Positions 1 to 12,016 are shown, counted from the first letter of the stretch. The stretch: DNA of 64,000 bases from Kappaphycus alvarezii (GCA_002205965.3 NADL03000655.1:310001-374000); one strand, 5' to 3'. Notes: a model not told the origin generated them from the sequence alone. Translations and numbers: made by a program.

Positions 1-155
1 GAGTTCTTCAGATAATGCTGATGTCTCAGTTTTATAACACTGAAAATGTCACGGAGACGATGGTTTCGGAATATCGCTGAGGGGGAAATTTGGGGTGTTT
101 TTAATGCATGAAAAATATGGTCAGCTGTTCCCAAAGGATGTCGTGATGATATCGC

Positions 156-524
156 TTGCATTACAGAGATGACCCTTTTTGCGTTCGTGCTGAGGGTCAG
201 GTACACTTAATGGAGATGCGTAGTCCGCTCGTAAAGCGTTCCGACCTTAAGGTGGAAAACCGAAAGCAAATACTGACGGCGTTGAAGAACGAGAGATATA
301 CTGCCATTGCATCGCGTGGTGGTCAGGGAGAATCCGAAATTGTAACAGACCAAGTGATGGAGAGGAAGCAATGCCGGAAAGATTATAGTGCAGAAAGAAA
401 TCGCACCGAGGTGGGAGTACCTACCACTGACAATCATTTTTCTCATTCCGACTCTACTGATGAAGAGCTCACAGATAACCGTTTTTGTGCTGCCACTTCG
501 GCTTTAAACGCCCCTTCTGAGTAA
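156..524 (+). CDS. Unrecognised ORF at left edge, likely part of decayed element
   Basis: A 122-codon open frame that I do not recognise. It is rich in charged and polar residues with no membrane segment or clear motif. It lies just upstream of the FLYWCH-like ORF of the Mutator-like relic and may be a frame-shifted N-terminal piece of it or unrelated left-flank sequence. The ORF is short enough to occur by chance in a region this decayed. Confidence 0.2.
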   Translation: MHYRDDPFCVRAEGQVHLMEMRSPLVKRSDLKVENRKQILTALKNERYTAIASRGGQGESEIVTDQVMERKQCRKDYSAERNRTEVGVPTTDNHFSHSDSTDEELTDNRFCAATSALNAPSE

Positions 525-527
525 GAA

Positions 528-1587
528 GTGCACTTATGTTCCGCAAGGAATGTGCTTTTATTAAATTCTGCCATGTCTGCGATCCCTCCTCGGAAGTCGG
601 TTCGAAAGATCAGGTTTGAAGATAGCTCTACGATTGAAGAGCGGATCGTGAATGACATTCTCATGAAAGTTGTGGTAAACTATGGCTGTGATGCGCCAAA
701 GGCATGTACAGCACCCGTGGACGACGTCCGAAACAGCTCAGTATTTGCGGAAGCGTGGGTGGATAAAATTCTCATGAAAGCGATTACAAAGAGCGATTGT
801 AATCGGTCAAGAGTTACTAAGAGTCATGAGAAGGAGAATTCACTCGACTTGAGCTGTGTAGACTCCTTGAAGCCTACGAAAGGCTCTATTGGAATTCTAC
901 TCATAGCTCTAATGGTTTCAATTGCGAAGCGGAAGGGTTTTATTTATGGCATAAATTATTTCAGGTATGTTCAACTTCGGAAAAAGAATGGTACTCATCT
1001 TGTCACTGGTTGTTTTCGCTGTCCAAGATACGACAGGAAAGCTGACTTATGCCCTTGTAATATCATCGTATCGCTGCAGAACCTAAATTCAAATCGGGCA
1101 GTATCTGTGAATCTCAATCATTCGTACAAGCCGGGTCATATAACTGATGATGATATTAAGAGGCGACATGATACTCTAGGAAACACTATATGATCACGTT
1201 TCCTTGAGTGGAAAGACAAGGAGAAGAAGAATGACTCTTGGCTACTGGCACGACCTGTACAGAGAATGCTTCCCAAACAGTCACATAGTGCACCCCCAAG
1301 AAAACACCACCGGAGTTGGTGAAGTCTTCGTCCCGGAAGCTTCCACAGTGAAGAGAAGTAGAGACTTAGATAAGTTGGCTATGCAAAGCACTTCCTGTGG
1401 TCTACCAGTATACCAACAATCATTCCATCCAAATGGTTTCATATCTCCTACAAAACAGACCAACACCTCCCTCAAACCGTCTGTCAACATATTACGATCA
1501 TTCTCTCAAGAAAGAGAACGCTCTCTTGATATGCTGTCGTCGATGACTGCAACCATCTCTAGCGAAGATATGAAGGAGAGTGTATGA
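528..1587 (+). pseudogene. FLYWCH-like zinc-finger ORF of MULE relic
   Basis: The first open frame (528-1193, about 220 codons) ends in a segment with Cys pairs (GCFRCPRY, then LCPC) followed about 25 residues later by LNHSYKPGH. This is the C/C/H pattern of FLYWCH-type fingers found in MULE-associated proteins; the family's conserved Trp is not evident. A TGA at 1191-1193 ends the frame and a second frame (1204-1587) without recognisable domains follows. The stretch 1590-2230 holds another short frame (1745-1945, acidic) and no domain I can name. Expected role, from the family: DNA binding for the transposase. The protein is broken here. Confidence 0.45.
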
Positions 1588-2230
1588 TGCCGGGAGGATA
1601 TTCATCGTTTGTCTGTGGGTGACGTCGTGACGTGAAAATGGCCCATTCAAACTACAACACGGACAACACTGCCAATCTGGATGACGTCTCGTTAATGGCG
1701 AAAGCGCTCCAAAGACAAATCAAGAAACCAATAAGGATCCACCCTTGCAATTCAGCAATGAAGAGAACGCAAATCTGAGCTGCGCATTATCAGAGGAGGA
1801 AGCAGATGCTCAGAGGGCCGACACTTTGCCGGATACGGATCAGAACGGAGCTTCTGAAATCATTGAGAGGTTCTTGTTTCTCGATGACGAGGAAGTGACT
1901 ACTGAACTCCTACATACACTCATTGGTGAAGATGGGAGACATTAATCGAACTGGAATGGTTCTAAGGTCAGTGAGGAAATCGGGAAAGAGGCAGTGGGCG
2001 AAGGGGATATAGTTGAAAACATTGTAGGAGAGTGTCAGATGCAGTAGGAGTTCGGCGTTGAGGACTTCTTTAAAGTCGCTTTCATAGCTTATCTTGTAAG
2101 TATACCCGTTGCTTTTCTTGGTCGGGACGTGTTTTGAGAAGTGCGGTATGCTGCGGAGAGCATGGGATAAAATCTCCGGTGTAGAACTTCTAATTTTCTA
2201 CGGAGCGAGCATGAGCAGCGAGAAACAGGA

Positions 2231-4584
2231 GTGAGAGGAGATATTCTTAGTCTGCAGAAGTTCATCTTGAAGTGCAAGAAAATTGACGCGAGGGAACCAT
2301 GCAGATTCTCTTTAACTGTGATGACGCTAACCCCACAGAAAGAAGAGAAGGGGATATTCTACGTTGGGTACTTCCGAGAAGCGCAGCACAATCATCCACC
2401 TTCAAATAGTAGAGCAAGAATTCGACATCTTCCTCCGAGCATGCGCAGGGAGGCTATACACGTGACAAATAATCTGTATATGTCTCTTCCCGATACTGTG
2501 AGATACTTGGAGGACAAGTGTGGCATCGTTATCAACCTAAAGTCTGTGCGTCAAATGCTTGGATATGGGCAATCCATTAGTAATCCAAAAGATCTTGAGT
2601 GCACCAAGCTCTTTAAGAAATTGGTGGCTTTGAACCAGGAGAACTTTCAAAATAAGTACTTCATAAGCCACGATTGAGAAGGTCGTATGATGTCTGCTTG
2701 CTGGGCTTTGCGGAATGGATTGAGGACTACGAAACATTTGGAGTGACACCCGGGGTCTCTTTAGATTGTAAAGCTGTGGCAAATCGCTATGGATTTCCTC
2801 TAATAACTATAAATTGGAGGTGTAACGATGTTTTTTCGTTGACGTTCTTCATGGGATGCATCAGCAGCGAGACCGAGGCTGACTTCATAGTTATTCTGTC
2901 ACAGTTTAAGTCCATGATACCCATATCACCGGCACTGACATCTATGGACCAGAGCGCGGCCTTTATTGCACCTACGGAAAAAGTATTCGATAGATCTTTT
3001 ATAATTATTGATGAGTGGCACCTCAATCAAATCCAAATGAAGAACGTTACCACTTAGTGCGCCCATATAGGCCGTGTTGCGTGGTGTGACGAATTTTCGA
3101 AGGCTTTATTCGAGCTAAGTAGATCTAAAACGTTACTTACATTTATGGAACGACGAGATGACTTTATTGCAAAGTCCTTCAATGGATTCACGACGAAACA
3201 TCCTCTGCAGTTCACATATTTGTTTTTGCGAAGACTACATTTGCTTGTAGCGTGCTTTAGAACAGCTTCAGTTCCAAGAATGTATCTGTTTCAAGGCACA
3301 GGTTATACAGAGGCCTCCAATTCTGGATATCGTGCAAACATCCTGTCCAAAAAAGTACCGTTCTGTGACATACCACGAGAAATGAAAAGACTGACTGAAA
3401 AACGGGCATAAGCTAGAAAAGAAGCTCTATTAAGATATTTATCGCCGCTGAGCTTTCGATATCGAGCCATTATCAGCTTCCATTTACCTCTATCGCCTGC
3501 AATTCTTGATAAACTCATACCTGATCATAGCAGTTATGCTTTGATAAAGTTTCCGGAAATCAGCGTTATACCAGCAGCCAGCTATGCTGTTCGCCGTGCT
3601 TATGTCACTGATTTCGACGAAGTTAACTGGCCTGGACTATGCATGGGGGAAGGAGAGACCGGAGGTCTTGTCGCGTGTATTGAGTTGATGTGGAGCTTCC
3701 AATTAATCCGCAAGAAAGAACCATCAAAATTCACCCCTCCGGACATTGCGCTTCGCGTCATGTTTGCGAGAAAGGAGACGTAGAAAGCCAGCGAAATAGA
3801 AAGCCAGCTGCTGGTTTTCTGTGACTGCCATAGAAAGGTATATCTGGGGTTTCCTTGTCGCCATATTGTGCGATGTTCGATTGTGTACAGAGATTTCGTT
3901 CCGAGTGAGCCACAGCTGGAGAAAGTTATAGACGAATACATAAAACTCGAGTCATTCTTCGATGAGTACTGGAAACACAACAGATCACATGTCCCCTTCG
4001 ACACAGTTTGCGAGCTACGACAGCTTTGCAGTGTACTCGACGTGAAGTCCCTCAAATCCAAGTTAAATTCTCCAAACGAGAAATACAGCGGTGATGTCGA
4101 GGACTTCCTTCAAAGAAATACACAAATTGAAATTAAGAAACATCACAGATGGGCAGATAACAAAGCTATATTCGACGATGTCCATCGCCTAGCGGAGAGC
4201 ATTGGACAAAGAGCAATAGAAGGCTTCACAGAACTGCTACAGGAAGCAAAGAAGCGTTTCACTCAGGGGGAGATAGCAAATAAGAAGCTGTTGGATCAAA
4301 TTGATTTTGATAACAAACCAGAGCAGAGAACGAGAGAAAGGTGTCACTGGTCGAATGAAAATGTTGGGGAACCCCTTTCTGCCATCCAGCAACCATCCCG
4401 TGTAAAAGTTAAGATCAAGAAACAAAAAAAGAGTTTCACAGAGAAATTTAAGGTGAAAAAGACTAATCTTAGATGTTCAGCCTCAGATAGAACCAGCCTT
4501 GTATCCTTTCCACTTGCAGGTCAGCGCGATACCTGCAGTTACGTGGTTTCAATAGTTTTGAATCCGAAGCCATCGCAAGAATAG
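2231..4584 (+). pseudogene. MULE transposase, frameshifted
   Basis: Segments in order: 2231-2677 has a zinc-binding N-terminus with a YFREAQHNHPPS signature; 2674-3057, in the next frame, carries the DDE core. In that core the first acidic residue is in SLDCKAVANRYGFPL (about residue 31), the second in TSMDQSAAF (about residue 92), and the WHL of the third block is near residue 115. Frame remnants continue through 3145-3411. Just before 3868 the alternate frame reads FCDCHRKVYLGFPCRHIV, a SWIM finger (CxC...CxH). The last frame, 3868-4584 (238 codons), is a lysine-rich tail. Expected role: cut-and-paste transposition. At least three frame changes and in-frame stops make it non-functional. The domain order, rather than any one motif, supports the call. 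Confidence 0.6.
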
Positions 4585-5406
4585 ATTGTAAATTCAGTAC
4601 CTGTTACACGAGAGTCGGTCAGAGAGGCACATGAAAAAGCAATTGACATCATTGAAAGCATTCATCGTCAGTAGGCTTGAATTTTAGCAATAACTGAGTT
4701 TGTACTTATGATTGCGCGGTTTCGCAAAGAGCAATGTGTTCATTGCAAGCTGATGCATTGAAGACGGAAGACGAGTGCTTTCCGTGTGTGCAGCTCCGGT
4801 GATCGCAGTGGCAGATACTGTATCTTTAACTTCATCGACGTCCGTCGCTGCTGTTTTTTCGCCGCCACCCAGGTACCCGCCGCTCGCAAATCGCCGCAAT
4901 GCCATCCCCGCCGACCGATCCTCGCGCAGCTTCCCCGCCACCGTTTTCCTCGTCTCCACCGCCGCCGCCGAGTTCCTCGCCCACTTTGACGCCACTGCAG
5001 CCGCATCCCGTGGAGTCGTTGTCCAACACCGACCTTTTCGCATGATCGCTCAGTGCTGTTGACGCCTTGCTGCTTACGTCATCGCTGCCCAATCTTGCAA
5101 ACGCGCTGCTGATTGGGAATAGCTCACGACCTTTATCTGGCTTCCCCTTTTTGTCCTCACTGCGCCACGCATCGTTCTCGAAGAATGCGCTGTTGAATAA
5201 GCAGATTCTGTCCATGAGTTGTCCTCTTCTGCGTGTTTTACAGAAGCGCGGTGTGTTGCATTGATGATTTGTGTCACGAAAGTATGAATTGATCAGTATG
5301 TATAATGCTCTGAGGTAGTGAGAAAGAAGCGAAGATAGGTTTTGATGACAAATCAATGGCACGATAAGCATGAAAGAGAAATGTTGCTGCATAAACCGTA
5401 TTGGTT
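4585..5406. other. Non-coding spacer with GC-rich triplet tract
   Basis: No convincing gene. The stretch 4850-4990 is C-rich with CCGCCG runs, which opens long spurious frames on both strands (for example 4832-5392 minus, 186 codons, glycine-rich end). It separates the MULE relic from the 5' LTR of the copia element. Confidence 0.4.
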
Positions 5407-5750
5407 TGTGGCATTTCTAAATTTAGAGTTGGAATTCCCGGCGTCGGTTAGCCGCCAAAAATAGTTGCAGTATTTGTTTTTCACAGTGCGCGGCGACGGA
5501 GTCCTCCAAATTCTCCAGCCACTGTTCGATATAAATTGACAACCAACCGGAGTCGTCTTAACTCTCCGGGGGTAAGCGCCTGCTACCCTTTCCAACTCGC
5601 CGGCCCTACCCTTTTCCAACCGTCTCGGATCTACAGCTCCCAATCCCTTACAGCACTGCTTACTGCCGGGTATCCTCACTCCCTCTACCACTGGCGCAAT
5701 CGAACCGGGTACCAACCGTCTCTTTACCTCTCTTCCCGTACCGGTTCCCA
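5407..5750 (+). repeat. Copia 5' LTR
   Basis: About 344 bp starting TGTGGCATTT and ending GGTTCCCA (TG...CA). It matches the rejoined 12478-12563 and 18101-18368 sequences along its length, including the CTCCAAATTCTCCAGCC block and the CTCTCCGGGGGTAAGCGCC block. A TATA-like TATAAATT at 5530-5537 is kept in the other copy at 18148-18155, which suggests it is the element's promoter. Confidence 0.8.
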
Positions 5751-5752
5751 CT

Positions 5753-5765
5753 GTTATGGGCCCAG
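5753..5765 (+). promoter_or_regulatory. Copia primer-binding site (initiator Met-tRNA anticodon arm)
   Basis: Two bases after the 5' LTR the sequence GTTATGGGCCCAG is the exact complement of CTGGGCCCATAAC, the anticodon stem-loop of eukaryotic initiator Met-tRNA. Copia-type elements that prime from an internally cleaved half-tRNA (Drosophila copia, yeast Ty5) use this region rather than the tRNA 3' CCA end. The position directly after the LTR is what a primer-binding site requires. Confidence 0.75.
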
Positions 5766-5773
5766 GGATTAGG

Positions 5774-7080
5774 ATGACGAAAAACCACGGACTTTTCGAT
5801 CCTCCCGAATACTCTCCTGATGGTGACCTCGAGATCTGGAGAAAGCGTGTTGGACAGTGGGTTGACTCTCTCAAGTTTACTCACGATCTTGGCACGGATC
5901 TTCAACTCCAAATCATGTTCCGTCTCCTCGGCCGTACCCTCTACGAGAGGGGTCTTCCGGATGCGCAGAAGGCGATCGTCGACGAGGATCAAGCTAAAGG
6001 ATAGATCGACTATCTTCAGACGGAGAACCCTGTCGAGGCTGCACTTCAGATCGTAAGACTCGTCGCTGTTGATCCGCTGATCACAATGGTAGCCCGTTTG
6101 ATTTCGTCCTATCAGAGGGTCACAAGTTGTCGCCGAGAGAATAATTAGAAACTTTCGAACTTCGTCTCTTGCTTCCGTGGTCTGGCAGCCAAGCACTTGT
6201 TGCTCTATCATGCTTCCTCTTCGTCTCAAATTGGAGAAGTATTGGCCATTTATCTTCTAAAAAACGCTATGTTTGAAGAAGGAACATTGATGAACGCCAA
6301 ACTTCAGCTAATCGCTCTCGCCGAGTCAAGGGCTCAGAATGACGAGCAAGCTGATTCCGTCATTAAGGTTTTCAAATCAATAATGGAAGAATTGAAACAA
6401 ATTCATTCCGATTTGGAATCAGTCAACCCTCCTACGGTCACCAATATCGGACCTCGGAACCATCAAGACCTCTTCCGGTTTCGTTGATCCATCTTCTCCA
6501 TTCAAAAACGACTTGGTTCGCATCTTCAGTCTGTTCAGCCTGGACCTCGACCCTCGCAACAGGTCAACGTTGCAGAGATGTTCTTGTCAGAGAGGCATAC
6601 CTGCCGTTTGGAAGATGCAGTTCATGTGCTTCGAAACGTGACAACAGCCACAAGCATGGATACGCCTTCCCTTCCCATGAAAGATGTCCAAGCTCTCGTT
6701 GACCAGAAGGTTCAATGTCTTCTTGCTTTGAACAATTATAATCACGGTTATTTTTCTGGCGGTGTAAATGTTACTCTAGCAAATGGAAACTCAGGTAATC
6801 GAAAAAAGCATCCCAAGCTTAGAAATCAGAACCAACGTACTGGTCGCAAGTGTAATCGCTATGATAATGACCTATTCGATCAGGGTGGTTTACAGCCGCG
6901 TTGTTATGATTGAAACGAGTTTGGTCACTGCCGTGACGATGATGCTTGCAAGTTTCCAACTTTCTTCACTAAGAACAAGAAAGCTCGTGGAGCTGCTTCC
7001 GATTCAAGGTCCGGAGGCAATATTCCTAGATCTTGTGGACCTTTTTTTCGGACAGGCTCCGGCAAGCAACAAGGCAAATG
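5774..7080 (+). pseudogene. Copia gag, broken
   Basis: Starts at the ATG just after the primer-binding site (MTKNHGLF). The early part (to the TAG at about 6003) and the frame 6197-6487 are typical copia gag helices (EIWRKRVGQWV; AIYLLKNAMFEEG). Near 6897-6945 the frame shows CYD, then a TGA where the second zinc-knuckle Cys belongs, then NEFGHCRDDDAC: a CCHC-like knuckle with one Cys codon lost. Expected role: particle shell and RNA binding. At least three disruptions leave no complete product. Confidence 0.65.
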
Positions 7081-7119
7081 AGTTACAATGCCTCTCGCAG
7101 AGCCCGTTCAGACATCCTT

Positions 7120-8893
7120 CGAAAGTCAGCACGATCCCAACCCTATTTTTTGACCCAGGATGTCCGTGCAGCATTAGCGGAGCTCGTGCCGCCTCTGCTC
7201 GTTGCAAAACATAAGGGATCGATTTCAAGCTTCGTGAACTTGATTTCGAGCCTTTTTTCCACGGCTATGGACACAAATGCAGCGACGCCTAGAAAGCAGT
7301 GGGGATTTGGGACTTGCTGATCGCGGAATTGAATTTAGTAAACGTCAAGATTACGTTCTATATCACTTCAGGTGAAAGATTCCTCCTTTTGGGAAACGAC
7401 GTGATGCACAAGTCGTACAAACTCGGACCCCAAAACTTGTTGGCTTTACCTCACGGTGTTCGGAACTTATCTTCAAAACGCCTTTTCTTTCAAACGTACA
7501 CCGAGCCAACATCTTCTATAGATCTGGACGCAGTTCGAACTCACTTGTCCGTTTTTCGGTCAAATACCTTGGCTTTCAAGACTTACTTCAGCTGTCAAAG
7601 CTACTTCTCCGAGACGATCTCCAGAAAAAAAGACATGAAACGTCGCTTCAGATACGGTAACATCGCAAGAGGCTTTGCAAACAAGCTTCATGGTTACTCA
7701 CACCTACCTCTGTGCGATATGGTAACCCTGTGTGAACGCGGTGGTGTCTTGACCCCCGTCTTAAATCAATCCTTGGAGTCAGCAGTCGCCAAGGGCACCA
7801 CTTGTAAGGAGACTGGCTGGGCGTTGCAACTACGGAAAGTTTCATTTGGAGGGATCTTCTCGAGTTTCAACGATCATCTCCAAATCGATTTTGTCTTCTC
7901 TCCCGGTTTCGAAAACGTCCCTATGCTACACATCGCCGATGTATACACTTCATTTTCCGTCACTTCGTCACTTTCCTCGCGAGAAATGGTCAAAGTTGCA
8001 ATACAACTTGAGATACATTGGATTAACGCACATGGCGTCCCCAACAATATCTCAGGTGATATCGAGTTCTTCAACCGCAAGCTTGGTGATGCACTTCGTT
8101 ATTTCGGAATCAAGTTTGATCCCCGCCCAGCAGTCTCCATAACAAGCTTGTTGTCGTCGAACGCAAGAATGCCATGCTTCGTACTCTAGTTGAACGTTTG
8201 CTGAAAGACGCCACACACTTTACTACAACCCGTGGACTAGTGTGGGACAGAGTTGAAGTGTTGTCGCGTGCAACTTTCCTGAGTAATTTGCTTTACGTTA
8301 GTAAGACAATGAGCAGCTTCGAACTTGCTCGGGGCTACACTCCTTCGATAATCGGCCTTCCTCAATCCGAACTCTCTGATGTCGTACGAAAGGCTCACGA
8401 AGATCAGGTTGACAGCAGGGCACTCAAGCTTATACAAAAGGGTCAGAAACCGAACACAGAACCGCAATCTGATCTCAAGCGTGGAGATAAGGTCTACTAC
8501 ATCAAGCGTGGCCCCAAGTTTGGAATATGGAAAAGCGGTTTCGTTCGCTCAACAACACCACATCTTGTGTTCATTTTCCGTAGCGAAGACCTTTCAGGTA
8601 AACCGGTGAAGGCTACATATGAAGACATTCGTCGAGCCCCTTCGTCTAGTCTCTTGAAAGAACTCGATAACATCGATTTCATCGTCCCTCGCAGCTACTC
8701 AGTTATCGATGAGGACTTTCACAATCTTGTCCCCGATTCTACAGATAAGACGCCTCAGATCTTCCCAGAGCTTTACATAGATACAGAAACACATCTTGGA
8801 AAACTCATTCGGGATGAGCCTGCTTCTTCCATTCAAAAGGATTCTCTGCAAGAACTTGATCAGGCGAGCACTGATGGAGTTTCGAGATGGTGA
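7120..8893 (+). pseudogene. Copia protease and integrase, broken
   Basis: The protease active-site region reads FFDPGCPCSISG near 7157, where copia proteases of this type have D-T/S-G; the following segment FLLLGNDVMHKSYKL near 7380 matches the family's C-terminal block. Integrase follows: an HHCC-like N-terminus (HGYSHLPLCDMVTLC, about 7690), core aspartates in QIDFVF (about 7880) and SGDIEFFN (about 8055), then the C-terminal part in the frame 8174-8893 (RGDKVYYIKRG). Stops and frame changes occur in each part. Integrase lying upstream of reverse transcriptase is what separates copia from gypsy elements. Confidence 0.65.
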
Positions 8894-9249
8894 AACAAGA
8901 AAAGGCCCATTGGTCACAGCAATATTCCTCACAATGTTCTTTGAATTCAAACAATGTTCGCGCATCAAACAGCCATTACTGGACATTTTATCCAAAGCAA
9001 TCAAGCTTTGCAACTCCTTTTTCGGCACATAACATCGTGCCTCTACCCCATCTAGTAACAAGGATCAAGCAGTCACGTTTAATCTCTCTCCTTCCCATGA
9101 ACCTCCTCAGCCGGAAAATGACGTCGGTTCCTCAAAATCCAATCCACCACCTTTGCTTTCCCACTCCCTGTAGTCTTCTGAGCAAGAGATACTTCGCAAT
9201 ATGTATAAGGTCCTTGGAGACAAGCCATCCAGCGAATTACAACTGCAGT

Positions 9250-10790
9250 TCTCTCCTAGATGGGTATCGAATGAAGCAATCGACGCAGAGAAGGACAATT
9301 ATGCAAAGGCAGGGGCATAAAAGGAAGTTGAATACAACCTTCTTCCCAATGCCCACATCATATCCTCTCCCCACTTCTTCCAACTTCGCTTCTCCTCAGA
9401 TGCAGGGAAGTTGAAACTGAAGTGCCGCTTGGTACCACATGGTAACCAAGACAAGGAAAAGCACACGGTCCATACTGATTCTTCAACTGCAGAGTTCGGC
9501 GTCATCCGCATCGTCCCTTCCACCGCCTCCATTCTCAAATTTAGTCTTCCTAGCATCGAAATCAATCATGCTTACCTTCAAGCCGGTGATTTTCCTCGCA
9601 ACTTCTTCATGAGACCTCCGAAGGGTTGGGCTTCCTCCTTACGTATGCTCTGGAAAATTCTCAAACCCGCATACGAACTCGTTAAGTATGGGCGTCTCTG
9701 GCAGCTGTTCGTTGAGGAATGGATGAAGAATTACTTTATGGAAACCATCCCTAGTCTGTCACAGTTGTTTGTTCGATACAACTCCGACCTCTCCATAAGC
9801 CTAGTTATCGCAAAATTTCGTTGATGAATTCCTTCTAGCCGGAACTTCGGACGCTATCCATTCCTTCCACGATGCAGTCCGGAAGCGATTCACTGTCGGC
9901 AACTTAGTTTTCAACAAATACATGGTCTCCAATCGTCTGCAAATCCATCAAAAACCGGATGGTTCCGTCCGCGCGGATATGCAAGAATACCTGGACAAGA
10001 TTGAGGCTCTCCAAATCGCCCGGCCCCGTCGAAAGCAAGCCTCGGAACCAGCCGAATCTGAAGAGTTAACATCATACCAGTCACTCGCAGGGGCTTTGAA
10101 CTTCCTCGGCCATGGCATTCTTCCTCAAGCATCTTTCACGCAGAGCTACATCCAGCGTCAAGTCGATCGTTTCTTGGTGTCACATCTACTCACCGCCATC
10201 TCAACGCTTGCCGAGCTCCGCACACTCTCTCCTAAAATCATCTTCCTTTCTCCAAAGTCCCTCAACAACCCTGAATACCTCGCGCTCTCCGATGCCAGTC
10301 AAGACTCAGCTTCCTATGGTCAAACAGGGAAATTTTCAGGGATATTCCAGCGGGGGGTGGCGATATCTTCCATGTCCCCGACTGGAGCAGCAGTAAGCAG
10401 ACAATAGTTAGCTTCTCCTAGATCGGAGCGGAGAGTCTAGCCGCTGCGAGCTCTGCAGATCGGGCATCTGTATTCGCAGACCGCATAGAAGCCGCACGCA
10501 AGAGTCCAGTGAAACTTCCTTTTGTCCTCACAGTAGACTCACACTTATTGTATCCGACAATCACCAAACTTCATGAGGGAACCGACTATCGACTTCGCCC
10601 AGCGGTCTCCCGTCTTCGTGATTCATTTGAGTCTGGAGAGATCACCACAATGCAGTGGGTCAGTGGTCAGCAAAATCTCGCCGACGCATTACCGAAGCGC
10701 AATGTTGTTATGTCCCGAAAGCTTAACTATGCGATGTCATCTGGTCTGCTAAATAAAAAAATCCTACGTTACGCAAAGCGAGTCAAGTGA
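9250..10790 (+). pseudogene. Copia reverse transcriptase and RNase H, broken
   Basis: The clearest block is 9411-9824: KCRLVPHGNQDKEKHT, DSSTAEF, EINHAYLQAGDFPRNFF and GRLWQLF, all hallmarks of the copia RVT_2 domain. The thumb and connection follow in frame 9922-10407. RNase H is visible from SDASQDSASYGQTG (about 10291) to LTVDSHLLYPTITKLHEGTDYRL and the final ADALPKRNV block, with the frame ending at 10790. Stop codons at about 10407 and several shifts disable it. The stretch 8894-9250 is linker with frame remnants only. Confidence 0.75.
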
Positions 10791-10833
10791 ACTGCAAGCA
10801 ATGCTAAAGGCAGTTCGTAGGTCTTCTTTATTA

Positions 10834-12016
10834 CTCATCGGACACCGCTATCTTCTTCTTGGGTCTTTCCTTACGTCCCTGTGCTTCCAATCTTTTCTTC
10901 TTCATTTCGCGTCGAATGGCTACTGGGATTCTTCTGTTTTTCCTCCCTTTACCTGTATTCTGCTTCTTGAGCACTCTGGTTTCCATCACCCTCTCCAACT
11001 CAAATTCATCTCCGACACATGCCCTCAATGTGCTTTCTCCCAGCTTCAGCGCAAAATGCTCCGCCCTATCAGTTATCGTTCGTATCACCGCTTAAAGGAC
11101 AACGATATGGTCCACGGTCTCATCCATCTCGTCCCGTCCGTATATCCGTACAGGATAGACACCTTCCGTCGATCATTCGAGCCAGGAGTCAAGGTTTTCA
11201 AGCAACGGATAGTCTTCTTTCGTCAAATGGTATCGTCCTATGTTCTTTTCTGACTACCACTGCGCATCCGCAAGGCTACGGGCTAAGATTGATCCTCGTC
11301 GTAGGAAATCTACTGCCTCGTCTTCTCCTTCAAGGGCCCGGATCGCATTTCGTAAAGCAGCCCGCACACACTCTCCGTGGGCTGAATGGCAAAAGACCGG
11401 CTGCTCTCTATTAATGAACTACATCCTGCGTATTCCTCTATCCCGTGACCTAGGACCACACAAGGTAACAAACCCATCCGGGTGGGCCCTCCAATAGTCC
11501 TTGAGCCAGTCCATGTACGCTGCTCGATTAATGGAAGATTGCTTGAGCTCGACAAGGTTTCCTCCCACAATCCCGTCACTTCGTGCTTCGAAGTCGCTCT
11601 TCACTGGACCTCCAACGTCTTTTATGTACGCCGGCTGCACCTCGGGGGTGTAGAAGTCGACCTCCCAAAACGTCATCCTCCCTCCAAACTTCTTGTGCAA
11701 AGCGTAGTATCTGTCGACTAGGTAACTTCCTACCCTTCCGGATGCCAACATCAACCGCTTAACTTCGTATCTTGGTGGTTTTGCTTCATTAGACCTTGTG
11801 TTCACGTCCTGTAGAAGACAATACGAGAAAGATCCTTCACTTTGAATGTCTTTCCAACTCGCTAAAGCATCCAGGCCGCGATTACCCCCGCTTCTTATCT
11901 CTTAAATCCAAGCGGAACGCCGTCAGGAACATCGGTATCCAAATTTTGTCCACAAGAACTTCTACCTTTGTATCCTCTTCGTCTCCTTCGGCCAATCTTA
12001 CTGCTGCGATGGACAT
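10834..12016 (-). pseudogene. Antisense extra gene inside copia element, unknown function
   Basis: Between pol and the 3' LTR a coding-like signal runs on the opposite strand to the retrotransposon genes. It starts at the ATG at 12016 (MSIAAVRLAEGDEED), shifts frame near 11880, continues as the 128-codon frame 11805-11419 (VGSYLVDRYYALHKKFGG; NLVELKQSSINRAAYMDW), and after further stops and shifts ends as a lysine/arginine-rich tail (11088-10831, GKGRKNRRIPVAIRRE). The joined length would be about 390 residues. An SDGIV...VELK stretch loosely resembles PD-(D/E)xK nuclease spacing, but this is weak. I do not recognise the family. It could be a captured host gene or an element-borne accessory ORF. 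Confidence 0.45.

Larger units (their letters stand above)
528..4584 (+). mobile_element. Mutator-like (MULE) DNA transposon relic
   Basis: On one strand and in this order the stretch encodes a FLYWCH-like zinc-binding segment, a second FAR1/WRKY-like zinc segment, a MULE DDE core and a SWIM finger. This is the usual order of MULE transposases. The frame is broken several times, so the element is dead. I could not identify terminal inverted repeats. The left end may lie outside the window and the right end is probably before the C-rich tract at about 4.75 kb. The limits given are those of recognisable coding sequence, not element ends. Confidence 0.55.

Noticed and set aside
4832-5392. 186-codon minus-strand ORF
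   Set aside because: Half of it is produced by the GC-rich triplet tract. It has no domain and the composition changes abruptly within the frame.
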